Shown piece by piece: positions 36,901 through 45,193 of a stretch of 64,000 nucleotides of DNA; within the stretch, counting starts at the first letter, position 1; each line of letters starts with the position of its first letter. The position numbers were made by a program, and so were the translations under genes. Below the pieces are notes generated by a model. That model saw nothing but the letters and a program-made list of their open reading frames with translations, was not told the DNA's origin and searched no databases. Location of the stretch: NCBI RefSeq assembly GCF_004124325.1, contig NZ_QBDT01000001.1:5146001-5210000 (forward strand), written 5' to 3'. Origin of the DNA: Streptomyces sp. L2. Lineage in GTDB: Bacteria > Actinomycetota > Actinomycetes > Streptomycetales > Streptomycetaceae.

Positions 36901-37710
36901 CCGACGTCGACGAAGGCGGCCGAGCAGCCCCGCGACGTGCGCTCGCTCAGCGGGAACATCGCCTTCGAGGACGTGCACTTCGCCTACGGCGACGACGAGA
37001 ACGCCCTGACCGGCATCGACCTGACGATCCCGGCCGGGCAGACCGTCGCCTTCGTCGGCGAGACCGGCGCCGGCAAGTCGACCCTGGTCAAGCTGGTGGC
37101 CCGGTTCTACGACCCCACCGCCGGGCGGGTCACCGTCGACGGCACCGACCTGCGCACCCTGGACCTGACCGCGTACCGGCACCGCCTCGGGGTCGTCCCG
37201 CAGGAGGCGTACCTCTTCCCGGGCACGGTCCGCGACGCCATCGCCTACGGCCGCCCCGACGCCACCGACGCCGAGGTGGAGGCCGCGGCCCGCGCGGTCG
37301 GCGCGCACGAGATGATCGCCACGCTCGACGGCGGCTACCTGCACGAGGTCGCCGAACGCGGCCGCAACCTGTCGGCCGGCCAGCGGCAGCTCATCGCGCT
37401 CGCCCGCGCCGAACTCGTCGACCCCGACGTCCTGCTCCTCGACGAGGCGACGGCCGCCCTCGACCTGGCCACGGAGGCCCAGGTCAACCAGGCCACCGAC
37501 CGCCTGGCGGGCCGCCGTACGACGCTGGTCGTCGCGCACCGGCTGACCACCGCGGCCCGCGCCGACCGGGTGGTCGTGATGGACCACGGGCGGGTCGCCG
37601 AGGACGGCACCCACGAGGAGCTGCTGGCGCGCGGCGGCCGGTACGCGGAGCTGTGGCGGACCTTCGTCGGCGAGGCCGAACCGGAGGAGCCGGTCGGAGT
37701 GACCCGCTGA
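33991..37710 (+). CDS. Fused double ABC exporter (TMD-NBD-TMD-NBD)
   Basis: A 1239-residue protein holding two full half-transporters. Each half has about six membrane helices and an ATPase. Half 1: Walker A GSSGSGKST at 369-377, LSGGQ 473-477, Walker B ending D497-D498. Half 2: Walker A GETGAGKST at 1023-1031, LSAGQ 1127-1131, Walker B ending D1151-E1152. The first ATPase thus has Asp in place of the catalytic Glu, so ATP hydrolysis is probably asymmetric. Most bacterial exporters of this type are heterodimers of two genes. The GTG has GGAGGG upstream. Substrate unknown. Confidence 0.95.
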   Translation: MTPQRGWARRLAGYAWRYPTDVILALGSSLAGMAVMAVVPLLTKVIIDDVIGAHTRSMAPWAGALIGAAVLVYAATYIRRYYGGRLALDVQHDLRTEMYGTITRLDGRRQDELSTGQVVGRATSDLQLIQGLLFMLPMTIGNLLLFLISLVIMAWLSWPLTLVALAVAPALGYIAKRSRSRLHPATWYAQAQAAAVAGVVDGAVGGVRVVKGFGQEEQETGKLREVGRRLFAGRLRTIRLNSKYTPALQAVPALGQVAMLALGGWLAVRGHITLGTFVAFSTYLAQLVGPVRMLAMVLTVGQQARAGTERVLELIDTEPTMADGTRTLPADAPATVEFDSVSFGYDDERPVLDGLSFEIRQGETLAVVGSSGSGKSTVSLLLPRFYDVTHGAVLVGGHDVRELTLESLRAAIGLVPEDSFLFSDTVRSNIAYGRPDATDEQIEAAARAAQADRFIRELPEGYDTKVGEHGLTLSGGQRQRVALARAILTDPRLLVLDDATSAVDARVEHEIHEALKEVMEGRTTLLIAHRRSTLNLADRIAVLDGGRLADIGTHEELQERSALYRRLLTDPDELGGVSPGHTPPAEPREDTSVRDELDAEFDAERGLTPRLWTGDRAPKDTALSGTPATPELLAQVDALPPATDTPDVDETEAVRPEESYGLRRLLRGFGRPLLLSLLLVAVDAGAGLLLPVLIRHGIDQGVSKLALGAVWTASLLGLVTVLVQWTAQVGETRMTGRTGERVLYALRLKIFAQFQRLGLDYYERELTGRIMTRMTTDVDALSTFLQTGLVTAFVAVVTFFGIMVALLVLDVQLALVVFATLPPLVVGTFFFRRASVKAYELARERVSVVNADLQESVSGLRIVQAFGREADGGRRFAERSDSYRAARIRGQWLISVYFPFVQLLSSVAAAAVLVAGAHRIEAATLTTGALVAYLLYIDLFFAPVQQLSQVFDGYQQATVSLGRIQELLREPTSTKAAEQPRDVRSLSGNIAFEDVHFAYGDDENALTGIDLTIPAGQTVAFVGETGAGKSTLVKLVARFYDPTAGRVTVDGTDLRTLDLTAYRHRLGVVPQEAYLFPGTVRDAIAYGRPDATDAEVEAAARAVGAHEMIATLDGGYLHEVAERGRNLSAGQRQLIALARAELVDPDVLLLDEATAALDLATEAQVNQATDRLAGRRTTLVVAHRLTTAARADRVVVMDHGRVAEDGTHEELLARGGRYAELWRTFVGEAEPEEPVGVTR

Positions 37711-37796
37711 GGGCCGTGCAACCATCGGGAAGGGTGGGGCGTCCGTACATCTGTACGCGCGTCAGATACGCGCACGGCGGTGAGGGGCGGGAGACT

Positions 37797-38183
37797 GTGG
37801 ACAGTGGTGCGATACGCCGGCGCCTCGCGCTCGGCGTGGCCGTCCTGACCGCCGCCGGCGCGCTCGCCCTCGCCGCCCCCGGCAGCGCCGAGGCCGCCAG
37901 CGGCTGCGCCGGGCGCCAGGTGCGGACCCTGTCCCTCGGCGGCGGCAGCGTGCACGTCTACAAGCGGGACAGCTACGTCTGCGCGGTCACCGTCGCCACG
38001 AAGCCCGGCGCGCGGCGCACCATGTCGGTCAGCATCCAGGCCCGCGGCAACCGGGCGGTCGTCGACCGGGGCCGGTACAAACTCCTCGCGGGCCCGGTCA
38101 CCGTCCACGCCGGGCACCGCTGCGTCCGGGTCAAGGGGACGATCGGGAGCCGGTCGGTCAGCTCGGGGTGGATCCTCTGCTGA
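37797..38183 (+). CDS. Small secreted protein
   Basis: A 128-residue exported protein with a signal peptide (RRRLALGVAVLTAAGALALAAP, cleavage near EAAS) and four cysteines in a basic mature domain (CAGRQVRTLSLGGGSVHVYK, SYVCAV, HRCVRV, WILC). No family recognised. The GTG at 37797 follows GGGAG. Same direction as the ABC exporter, 86 bases downstream. Confidence 0.8.
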   Translation: MDSGAIRRRLALGVAVLTAAGALALAAPGSAEAASGCAGRQVRTLSLGGGSVHVYKRDSYVCAVTVATKPGARRTMSVSIQARGNRAVVDRGRYKLLAGPVTVHAGHRCVRVKGTIGSRSVSSGWILC

Positions 38184-38539
38184 GGCCAGGGGTAATTGCG
38201 TTGAGCGGGACGGCGTGCGGGCTGGAGCCCTAGCCCGACGGCGCGACTCGGATGCTGTCGGCGGTTGGCGCCATCCGCAAGGCGTAACGACCGGCATCGT
38301 GGTCCGGGCTTGGACCTCCTCGTGGTGGCCTTATAGGGAGCATGATGAGTGGAAGATCGACGTGATGCGTCGGCAAGCCCATGGCCCGCTTGTCTTGCTC
38401 ACACCGAACACCCGTACTGTGCTGCACTATTCTGGGTGGCGATGTAGGGCATCTCGCCCGTGGCGGCCCGGAGTGCGAAGTGGCGTGGCTAAAATTTGCT
38501 CGCCCGTCGATAGAGTTCGTCGGGCCTACCGCCGGGCGG
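38184..38539. other. Non-coding stretch with no recognised gene
   Basis: About 350 bases with lower GC and less codon bias than the surroundings. I see no supported gene or clear terminator. It precedes the IS-derived remnant and may be the degraded left part of that insertion. Confidence 0.4.
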
Positions 38540-38681
38540 GCGGGAAGTGAGGCCTGTGGAGGCCGTGTAAGACCGACCCTCACCGGTCGGCAGTGGCCTG
38601 TGAAGCAGGAACCCGAGGTGGTACCGCGCAGCGGTGCGGACCGGAATCTCTTGCCCTCGGCAGGAGAGGACGTCAAAACGC
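38540..38681 (+). mobile_element. TnpB (IS200/IS605 family) C-terminal remnant
   Basis: Translation gives ACGGRVRPTLTGRQWPVKQE and then AGEDVKT, the typical tail of Streptomyces TnpB/IS1341 proteins and the beginning of the element's right end. All catalytic parts of TnpB are missing. The similarity directly abuts the broken hydrolase gene, which suggests the element inserted there and then lost most of its length. Confidence 0.6.
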
Positions 38682-38685
38682 CCAC

Positions 38686-39101
38686 ATCGCCGAACGGGCC
38701 GTACCCGAATGGCGGCCCGTTCTGGAAGCGCTCCAGGAACTGCCGGAGATCGGCCCCGGCGGATCGGTCGGCTATTCGGGCTCAACATGGGCACCGCGAT
38801 CGGCGTGCCCCTCGCCGCGGCCGAACCCCGTATCGCCGCCGCCGTGTTCGGCCTCTTCTGGCCCGACACCGTCGCCGAGACGGCGAGGCGGATCACCATC
38901 CCGGTCGAGTTCGCCATGCAGTGGGACGACCAGCACATCCCGCGCGCGTCCGCCCTCGCGCTGTTCGACGCCTTCGCCTCCAAGGAGAAGACCCTGCACG
39001 CCAACAGCGGCGCCCACAAGGAGATGCCCCGCTTCGAGGCGGACAGCGCGGTCCGCTTCTTCACACGGCACCTGGGGCCGGGGGCGGCGACGGCGGCCTG
39101 A
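38686..39101 (+). pseudogene. Dienelactone-hydrolase-like pseudogene (5' truncated, frameshifted)
   Basis: The reading AERAVPEWRPVLEALQELPEIG, GGSVGYSG in frame 1 continues as LNMGTAIGVPLAAAEPRIAAAVFGL in frame 3. This is a dienelactone-hydrolase/alpha-beta hydrolase C-terminal half. A single base is missing near 38783 (GGGCTC where GGGCCTC restores the frame). The nucleophile elbow is GLNMG, in which Asn replaces the usual Ser/Cys. The catalytic-type His-containing end (HANSGAHKEMPRF) is intact. The N-terminal half is gone at the IS remnant. Confidence 0.75.
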
Positions 39102-39147
39102 CGCCTGGTCCGTATGCGGCTCGCGGTTCCTGTGCGGTCCCTTGACG

Positions 39148-39191
39148 GAAAGAAACTTCCCGGATATTCGTGATCCCTGGAAGTTTCCTTC
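39148..39191. promoter_or_regulatory. Long inverted repeat upstream of the GH3 gene
   Basis: Arms GAAAGAAACTTCC (39148-39160) and GGAAGTTTCCTTC (39179-39191), one mismatch in 13, spacer 18 bases. It ends 27 bases before the GTG. It could be an operator of two half-sites; the GAAACTTCC/GGAAGTTTC core resembles sites of ROK-type sugar regulators, but no regulator is identified. Confidence 0.55.
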
Positions 39192-39218
39192 AGCGGTTCT
39201 CCTCCGGAAGGAGCGCAC

Positions 39219-41093
39219 GTGCACGACACCAGCACGGGAAGAACGAGAACAACGGGAAGCACGGGAAGTACGGGCACGGGAGGCACGGGAAAGACCGGTC
39301 GGCCGTCCAGGCGCAGCGTCCTCGCCGCGACGGCCGGCCTCACCACCGCACTCGCCCTGCCCGCGAGCGCCCACGCCGCCGCCCCGAACGACCGCGAACT
39401 GCGCGCCCGGATCGCCCGGATGACGCTGGAGGAGAAGGTCGGCCAGCTGTTCGTGATGCGGGTCTACGGCGACTCGGCCACCGACCCGGACCAGGCCGAC
39501 ATCGATGCCAACCTCGACGAGATCGGCGTCCGCACGGCCGCCGAGCTGATCGCCAGGTACCGGGTCGGCGGCATCATCTACTTCACCTGGGCTCACAACA
39601 CCCGCGACCCCCAGCAGATCGCCGCCCTCTCCAACGGCATCCAGCGGGCGTCCCTCGGTCTGCCGCGCGGTCTGCCGGTGCTCATCACCACCGACCAGGA
39701 GCACGGCATCGTGTGCCGGGTCGGCGAGCCGGCCACGCTGTTCCCGGGCGCGATGGCCATGGGCGCCGGGGGCTCGCGGTCCGACGCCCGCACGCTCGGC
39801 CGTATCTCCGGCGCCGAACTGCGGGCGATGGGCATCAACCAGGACTACTCCCCGGACGCCGACGTCAACGTCAACCCGGCCAACCCGGTCATCGGCGTAC
39901 GGTCGTTCGGGGCCGACCCGGACGCGGTCGCCGGGATGGTCGCCGCCGAGGTGAAGGGCTACCAGGCGTCCCGGGTCGCGGCGACCGCCAAGCACTTCCC
40001 CGGGCACGGCGACACCGCCACCGACAGCCACACCGACTTCCCGGTGATCACGCACAGCCGGGAGCTGTGGGAGAAGCTGGACGCGGTGCCCTTCCGGGCG
40101 GCGGTCCGGGCCGGCATCGACGCGATCATGACCGCGCACATCCAGTTCCCGGCCCTGGACGACTCCGGTGACCCGGCGACCCTCTCCCACCCGATCCTCA
40201 CCGGCATCCTGCGCGGCGAACTCGGCTACGACGGCGTCGTCGTCACCGACTCCCTCGGGATGGAGGGCGTGCGCACCAAGTACGGCGACGACCGGGTGCC
40301 GGTGCTGGCGCTGAAGGCCGGCGTCGACCAGCTGCTCAACCCGCCCTCGCTGGACGTGGCGTGGCACGCCGTGCTGAAGGCCGTCCAGGACGGCGAGCTG
40401 ACCGAACAGCGACTCGACGAATCGATCCTGCGGATCCTGCGGCTGAAGGCGCGCCTCGGCCTCTTCCACCGGCCGTACGCGAGCAGCGCCGGCGTCGAGC
40501 GGACCGTCGGCACCCGTGCCCATCTGGCCGCCGCCGACCGGATCGCCGAGCGGACCACGACCCTGCTGGTCAACGAGGACGGCATCCTGCCGTTCGACCG
40601 CCGCACCCGGCGCAAGGTCCTCGTCGTCGGTGCCGACCCGGCCTCCCCGTCCGGCACCACCGGCCCGCCCACCGGTGTCCTGGCCGCCGCCCTCACCGAA
40701 CTGGGCTTCACCGCGACCGCCCTGTCCACCGGTACGGCACCCTCCGCCGCGACGATCACCCAGGCGGTCGACGCGGCAGGGGACGCGGACGCGGTCGTCG
40801 TCGCCACGTACAACGTGACGGCGGGCAGCACGCAGCGGACCCTCGTCGAGCGGCTGACCGCGACCGGCCGTCCGGTCGTGGCGATCGCCGTCCGCAACCC
40901 GTACGACGTGGCCCAGCTCCCTGCGGTGAAGGGCTACCTGGCGTCGTACTCCTGGACCGACGTCGAACTGCGCGCCGCCGCGCGGGTGATCGCCGGACGC
41001 GTGTCGCCGCGCGGCACCCTGCCGGTGCCGGTACAGCGGGCGGACGATCCGGCGCAGGTGCTGTATCCCATCGGCCACGGGTTGACGTACTAG
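39219..41093 (+). CDS. Tat-secreted GH3 beta-N-acetylhexosaminidase (NagZ-like)
   Basis: A 624-residue exported glycoside hydrolase family 3 enzyme. The N-terminus is low complexity (TGSTGSTGTGGTG), then a twin-arginine signal RRSVLAATAG. The NagZ-type His-Asp dyad loop KHFPGHGDTATDSH gives H271, and the nucleophile is D344 in VVVTDSLGMEG. A C-terminal GH3-C domain follows from about residue 425. The likely role is release of GlcNAc from murein or chitin fragments outside the cell. The GTG has GGAAGGAG upstream. Confidence 0.93.
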   Translation: MHDTSTGRTRTTGSTGSTGTGGTGKTGRPSRRSVLAATAGLTTALALPASAHAAAPNDRELRARIARMTLEEKVGQLFVMRVYGDSATDPDQADIDANLDEIGVRTAAELIARYRVGGIIYFTWAHNTRDPQQIAALSNGIQRASLGLPRGLPVLITTDQEHGIVCRVGEPATLFPGAMAMGAGGSRSDARTLGRISGAELRAMGINQDYSPDADVNVNPANPVIGVRSFGADPDAVAGMVAAEVKGYQASRVAATAKHFPGHGDTATDSHTDFPVITHSRELWEKLDAVPFRAAVRAGIDAIMTAHIQFPALDDSGDPATLSHPILTGILRGELGYDGVVVTDSLGMEGVRTKYGDDRVPVLALKAGVDQLLNPPSLDVAWHAVLKAVQDGELTEQRLDESILRILRLKARLGLFHRPYASSAGVERTVGTRAHLAAADRIAERTTTLLVNEDGILPFDRRTRRKVLVVGADPASPSGTTGPPTGVLAAALTELGFTATALSTGTAPSAATITQAVDAAGDADAVVVATYNVTAGSTQRTLVERLTATGRPVVAIAVRNPYDVAQLPAVKGYLASYSWTDVELRAAARVIAGRVSPRGTLPVPVQRADDPAQVLYPIGHGLTY

Positions 41094-41198
41094 ATGTACG
41101 CCCTACCTGGTCCGTAACGCCCCAAAAGGCGGAAATCGCCGCTCATGTCTGGCGTGGCCCGGCCACCGCGGGCCACGCTGGGCGGGGGTGAGTGGGGG

Positions 41199-41858
41199 AT
41201 GGCGATGCGCGGGACCGCGGCGGACCGTCGCCCGCCGGCCGCGCCCGTCCTGGCGGGCTTCCCGCCGGCGGGCCCCGTCCTGGTCGCGGTCCTCGCCGTC
41301 GCGGCGCTCCTCCTGACCGGCTGCCGCAGCCCGGTGGGCGGCAGCCGCCCCGCGTCCCCGGCGTCCACCGCACCCGCCGGCTACGGCGCCCGGTTCCTCG
41401 CGGTCGGCGAGTGCAGCTCCTTCGGCACCACCAGCTTCACCGAGGTGCCCTGCGCGGGCGAGCGGGCCGCCGCCAGGGTCGTCGCCCGCTACGACGGCAC
41501 GACCACCGACGGCCCACGCTGCCCGCCGACCACCGACTTCGTCCTGCACATCGGCGCACAGCGGACCTCCGGCACGACCCGCATCCCCCAGGGCTACGCC
41601 TGCATGCGCAACCTGGAACCACCGCACCCCGGCGACCCGGGCCACGGCGGGGGGCCGCGCACGATCGCCGGGGACTGCGTCTACGGCGCGGGCCGCGGCG
41701 CGGTACGCGAGACGGCGTGCGACGGCTCGGGGCGCCACCGGCCCCAGTACAAGGTCACCACCGCGACCACCACGCGCTCCCGCTGCCCGGCCGGCACGGT
41801 CCTGTACGTCGAACTCGGCGGCGCCCAGCCGGTGGGCTGCGCGCGCCGCATCGGCTGA
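41199..41858 (+). CDS. Lipoprotein of unknown function
   Basis: A 219-residue protein with an N-terminal hydrophobic stretch ending LLLTGCRS, a lipobox. The outer domain has seven cysteines besides the lipobox one and Gly/Thr-rich linkers. Repeated patterns such as VGECSSFG and GDCVYGAGRG suggest two related halves. No family recognised. ATG 41199 has GGGGTGAG six bases upstream. Confidence 0.75.
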   Translation: MAMRGTAADRRPPAAPVLAGFPPAGPVLVAVLAVAALLLTGCRSPVGGSRPASPASTAPAGYGARFLAVGECSSFGTTSFTEVPCAGERAAARVVARYDGTTTDGPRCPPTTDFVLHIGAQRTSGTTRIPQGYACMRNLEPPHPGDPGHGGGPRTIAGDCVYGAGRGAVRETACDGSGRHRPQYKVTTATTTRSRCPAGTVLYVELGGAQPVGCARRIG

Positions 41859-41866
41859 ACCGACGG

Positions 41867-42667
41867 CTACGCGGCCTCGCCCAGCAGCCGTACGAGGTGA
41901 TCGCGACCGCCGGCCAGCAGTCCCGGGAGCGGGGCGGCGGCCTCGTACCACCGCTTCTCGTACTCCCAGCACAGCCAGCCGTCCCAGCCGTGCCGGGACA
42001 AAACGTCCACGCACTCGGTGAGCGGCAGCACGCCCGCGCCGAGCGGCAGCGGGGTGGTGTCCTCGGCGGAGGCGATGTCCTTGACCTGGACGTACCCGAG
42101 GTGCGGGGCGAGCGCCGCGTACGTCTCCGACGGCTGCTCCCCGCCCAGCCAGGTGTGCATCACGTCCCACAGGGCGCCCACGTGCGCGTGCCCGACGGGC
42201 CCGAGGACCCGGATCGCGTCGGCGCCGGTGCGGTGCGAGTCGTGGGTCTCCAGCAGGACGCGGACACCGAGCGCGGCGGCGTCCTCGGCGGCGGTACCCA
42301 GCCGCCGGGCCGCGATGGCGTCCGACTCCTCGCGCGGCCGCCCGAGGTCCGCGCCGGGGAACACCCGCACGTACGGGGCGCCCAGGTCGTGCGCCAGCCG
42401 GACGAGCTCCCGGATCTCACCGAGTACGCCGCCGTCGTCCCCGGGCGCGGCCACCCGCGCGTATCCGGCGACCCCCAGCACCTCCACCCCGGCCGCCCTG
42501 AACTGCCCTGCCACATCGGCACGTTCGGCTACCGCCAGCCCCGGATGCACCGCCTCCTCCGCGTGCGCCCGGATCTCGACACCGTGATACCCGTGCCCGG
42601 CCGCCAGAGCCACGACGTCCGCGACCGGCAGCCCGGGCACCCCCAGAGTGGAAAACGCCAGCTTCAT
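41867..42667 (-). CDS. Sugar phosphate isomerase/epimerase family protein (TIM barrel)
   Basis: A 266-residue xylose-isomerase-like TIM barrel (AP endonuclease family 2). It starts MKLAFSTLGVPGLPVADVVALAAGHGYHGVEIR and has metal-ligand-type motifs LLETHDSH, ALWDVMHTW, VQVKDI and the final WEYEKRW. Such enzymes isomerise or epimerise sugars or keto-sugars. It is near the LacI-MocA-DUF993 operon but on the other strand, so a pathway link is possible only by proximity. Confidence 0.88.
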   Translation of the reverse strand: MKLAFSTLGVPGLPVADVVALAAGHGYHGVEIRAHAEEAVHPGLAVAERADVAGQFRAAGVEVLGVAGYARVAAPGDDGGVLGEIRELVRLAHDLGAPYVRVFPGADLGRPREESDAIAARRLGTAAEDAAALGVRVLLETHDSHRTGADAIRVLGPVGHAHVGALWDVMHTWLGGEQPSETYAALAPHLGYVQVKDIASAEDTTPLPLGAGVLPLTECVDVLSRHGWDGWLCWEYEKRWYEAAAPLPGLLAGGRDHLVRLLGEAA

Positions 42668-42678
42668 GCAGAGCGACC

Positions 42679-43119
42679 CTACTCGCCGGCCGGGGCATCC
42701 GGAGTGATCGCCTGCCGCGCGGCGACGGCGTCCACACCGGTGGCCCGCAGCCGCCGTACGAGCAACTCGGCCTCGGGAAGCGCGCCGCCCGGCTCCCCTT
42801 CCCGTACCTGCTCCAGGAGGCCCTTCACCTCCGCGGGCCCGACCGGGAAACGGTGCCGCGGCACCCGCATGACGGCGACCCGGTCGACCTCGCCTCGTAC
42901 CCGCACCACGGCCCGTCCCCGCTCGGCGAGCATCCGCTCCCGCGTCGCGTCCGGCAGCTCGCCACCGCACACGGCCATCCCCTCCCCGCACGCCGGGCAC
43001 ATCACTTCGGTGTCCCACCGCAGCGAGTCGTCGTCGCCCAGCACCTGCGTGCCGCATCACTCGGCCAGGGCCCCGCAGCGGGCGCAGGGCACCGGGCCGC
43101 TGATCGATTCGAGGATCAC
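42679..43119 (-). pseudogene. Zinc-ribbon-like conserved protein interrupted by an in-frame TGA
   Basis: From the GTG at 43119, which overlaps the GNAT stop as GTGA, the frame reads ILESISGPVPCARCGALAE, then TGA at 43057-43059, then in the same frame CGTQVLGDDDSLRWDTEVMC, PACGEGMAVCGG and on to 42679. The two CxxC pairs (CARC, CPAC) would form one zinc ribbon if the stop were read through. So either it is a nonsense-mutated gene, or translation restarts at the GTG at 43044. A sequencing error is also possible. Confidence 0.7.
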
Positions 43120-43658
43120 GGGACCCGTACCTCCCGGGCCGCCCGGAGGAGGGCGCCCTCGCCGCAGTCGAAGGGGATGCCCTGGAAGGAGGGGCCGCGG
43201 CGGAGTTCGTGGAAGCCGAGGGCGTGGTGGAGGTCGAGGGAGGCGGGGTTGCGGGCCGAGACGAAGCACCAGATCTCGGGGGCCCGGGCGAAGACCCGGG
43301 TCATGCGGGCGCGGGTGAGGGCCCGGCCGATCCGGCGCCGGCGCCACGACGGGGCCACGGTCACACCGGTCAGGTACCAGCCGCCGGGGGCGCCGTCCGC
43401 GGGGTGCGGAGGGAGGAGGGCGGCACTGCCGAAGCCGACGGTCTCCCCGTCCATGTCCGCCCGTACGACGACCGCATCCGTCCCCTCGACGAGTCGTCGC
43501 AGCCGGTCGGCCCACTGCTCCGCCGTGCCTCCTCTGACCTGTGCCTGGAGGGCGGCGAGGCGGGGGACGTCGGCTGGGGTCGCCTCGCTGAGCGCGGCGG
43601 TGACCGGAACGGGACGGGACGCGGGGCGGGGGACGTAGGGAGCGAAGGGGTCGGTCAC
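43116..43658 (-). CDS. GNAT-family N-acetyltransferase
   Basis: A 180-residue acetyltransferase. GNAT motif A is at about 96-115 (GWYLTGVTVAPSWRRRRIGRAL, the RxxGxG/A-type CoA loop) and motif B is NPASLDLHHALGF. Substrate unknown. Its stop overlaps the start of the next minus-strand gene, so the two would be translated together. The GTG start has GGAAGG upstream. Confidence 0.88.
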   Translation of the reverse strand: MTDPFAPYVPRPASRPVPVTAALSEATPADVPRLAALQAQVRGGTAEQWADRLRRLVEGTDAVVVRADMDGETVGFGSAALLPPHPADGAPGGWYLTGVTVAPSWRRRRIGRALTRARMTRVFARAPEIWCFVSARNPASLDLHHALGFHELRRGPSFQGIPFDCGEGALLRAAREVRVP

Positions 43659-43697
43659 GTCGACGGGCCTTCCTCGGCGGGGTGGGTGGTGTCGGGG

Positions 43698-43935
43698 GGC
43701 GCGGGAGTGCCCTGGGTCTTGGTGCCTTACCCGGTGCGGTGGGTGGCGTCGAGGGCGCGGGAGTGCGGTGGGCCCTTGTGCCTTCCTGGGCGGAGTGGGC
43801 GGGGTCAGGTGTCCTCGTGGCTTTCTCGGCGCAGCCGATGTCCCCGTCAGGCGCGCGGGAGCGCCGTGGGCCCTCGTGCCGTCGTCGGTGCGGCGGACGC
43901 TCCCTTACACGCGCGGGACCGCCGTCGACCCCCGG
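43698..43935. repeat. Degenerate tandem repeat extending the lacI-type gene 3' end
   Basis: Units centred on GCGCGGGAG(T/C)GC(C/G)(C/G)TGGG start near 43698, 43754 and 43853, the first two 56 bases apart. A fourth, GCGCGGGACCGCCGTC from 43911, is the coding 3' end of the LacI gene. The 246-base spacer between this gene and the GNAT gene is almost entirely this repeat. Confidence 0.7.
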
Positions 43936-44951
43936 ACCATCAGCTCGCCCGGGACCGTGGCGGTCCCGCCCAGGGGAGGTTCCTCGCGGTTCATGGCGAT
44001 GCGGCCCGCGCGGGCGCCCGCCTCGGCGAGGGGCAGCCGTACCGTCGTCAGGGCGGGGACGGCGTCGACGCTGAAGGGCAGGTCGTCGAAGCCGGCCACC
44101 GAGACGTCGTCCGGGACGCGCCGGCCGGACTCGCGGAGCGCGGCGCAGGCGCCGAGCGCGACGGAGTCGTTCGCGGCCACCACAGCCGTCAGCGAGGGGT
44201 CCCGGCGCAGCAGCTCCAGCGTGGCCTCGTACCCGGACCGCCGGTCGTAGCGGCCGTGCACGGTCCAGCGGGCGTCCTCCTCGATGCCGGCCGCCTCCAG
44301 GGCCTGGCGGTGTCCCTCCAGCCGGTCCCGGGTCGTGGTCCGCTCCTCGGGGCCGGCGATGTAGCCGAGCCGCCGGTGCCCGAGGCCGGTCAGGTGCTCG
44401 GTGAGCTGCCGCGCCCCGCCCCGGTTGTCGAAGGCCAGCGCGACCGCGCCGGTGTCCGGCACCGGGGGCCGCCCGCACAGCACCACCCGGGTGCCGGCGT
44501 CCGCCAGCTTCCGCAGCTTCGCCGCGACGGCCGCCGCGTGCGGCTCGTCCTCCACGGCCCCGCCGGTCAGCACCACGGCCGCCGCCCGCTGCCGCTGCAG
44601 CAGCGTCAGATAGGTCAGTTCGCGCTCCGGCGACCCGCCCGTGTTGCAGACGACCGCCAGCCGTTCCCCGCCGGCCCGGCCGCCCGGCCCGCCGATCTCG
44701 CCCTGGATCGCGCTGGCCATGATCCCGAAGAACGGGTCGGCGATGTCGTTGACGAGGATGCCGACCAGGTCGGAGGTGGCGGCGGCGAGGGCGCTCGCGG
44801 GACCGTTGAGGACGTAGTCCAGCTCGTCGACCGCGCGCAGCACCCGGTCACGCGTGGACGCGGCCACCGGATAGTTGCCGTTCAGCACGCGCGACACCGT
44901 CGCGGGCGAGACCTGCGCGCGGGCCGCCACGTCCGCCAGGGTCACCGTCAT
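43905..44951 (-). CDS. LacI-family transcriptional regulator
   Basis: A 348-residue LacI/GalR regulator. The helix-turn-helix is at residues 1-25 (TVTLADVAARAQVSPATVSRVLNG), then a hinge, then the sugar-binding core (DLVGILVNDIADPFFG, VVAANDSVALGACAALRE, VSVAGFDDLPFS). Divergent from the MocA-DUF993-isomerase operon with an AAGCGCTT-type LacI operator between them, so it very likely represses that operon until a sugar ligand binds. Start at 44951 gives the standard MTVTLADVA. Confidence 0.93.
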   Translation of the reverse strand: MTVTLADVAARAQVSPATVSRVLNGNYPVAASTRDRVLRAVDELDYVLNGPASALAAATSDLVGILVNDIADPFFGIMASAIQGEIGGPGGRAGGERLAVVCNTGGSPERELTYLTLLQRQRAAAVVLTGGAVEDEPHAAAVAAKLRKLADAGTRVVLCGRPPVPDTGAVALAFDNRGGARQLTEHLTGLGHRRLGYIAGPEERTTTRDRLEGHRQALEAAGIEEDARWTVHGRYDRRSGYEATLELLRRDPSLTAVVAANDSVALGACAALRESGRRVPDDVSVAGFDDLPFSVDAVPALTTVRLPLAEAGARAGRIAMNREEPPLGGTATVPGELMVRGSTAVPRV

Positions 44952-45157
44952 GTCGTCGTCCTCCGGTCGCGCATGTTCGTCGTACGGGTCGTACGTCTTC
45001 CTGGACACGCCCGTCCCGGCCCCGGTTCCGCGGGCGCCGGCGGGGCGTGCCGAGCAGACCATACGGCCAACCACCCGGGTTGTTCGCCCCCTCGAACAAC
45101 CTTGACTCGACCGGCCCTTGTCGGGACTGCTGCCGAGAGGCTAGCTTCGACAGTGAT

Positions 45158-45171
45158 AGAAAGCGCTTGCT
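45158..45171. promoter_or_regulatory. LacI-type operator of the MocA operon
   Basis: AGAAAGCGCTTGCT, a LacI-family palindrome around AAGCGCTT, 22 bases before the GTG of the oxidoreductase gene. An inverted repeat GGTTGTTCG/CGAACAACC at 45078-45101 in the same 242-base spacer may be a second element. Confidence 0.65.
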
Positions 45172-45193
45172 GCACGGCTGGAAGGGGCTCCAT

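Noticed and set aside
38184..38685. Possible small genes in the stretch before the hydrolase remnant
   Set aside because: Codon bias is poor and no ribosome site or homologous segment is seen apart from the TnpB tail.
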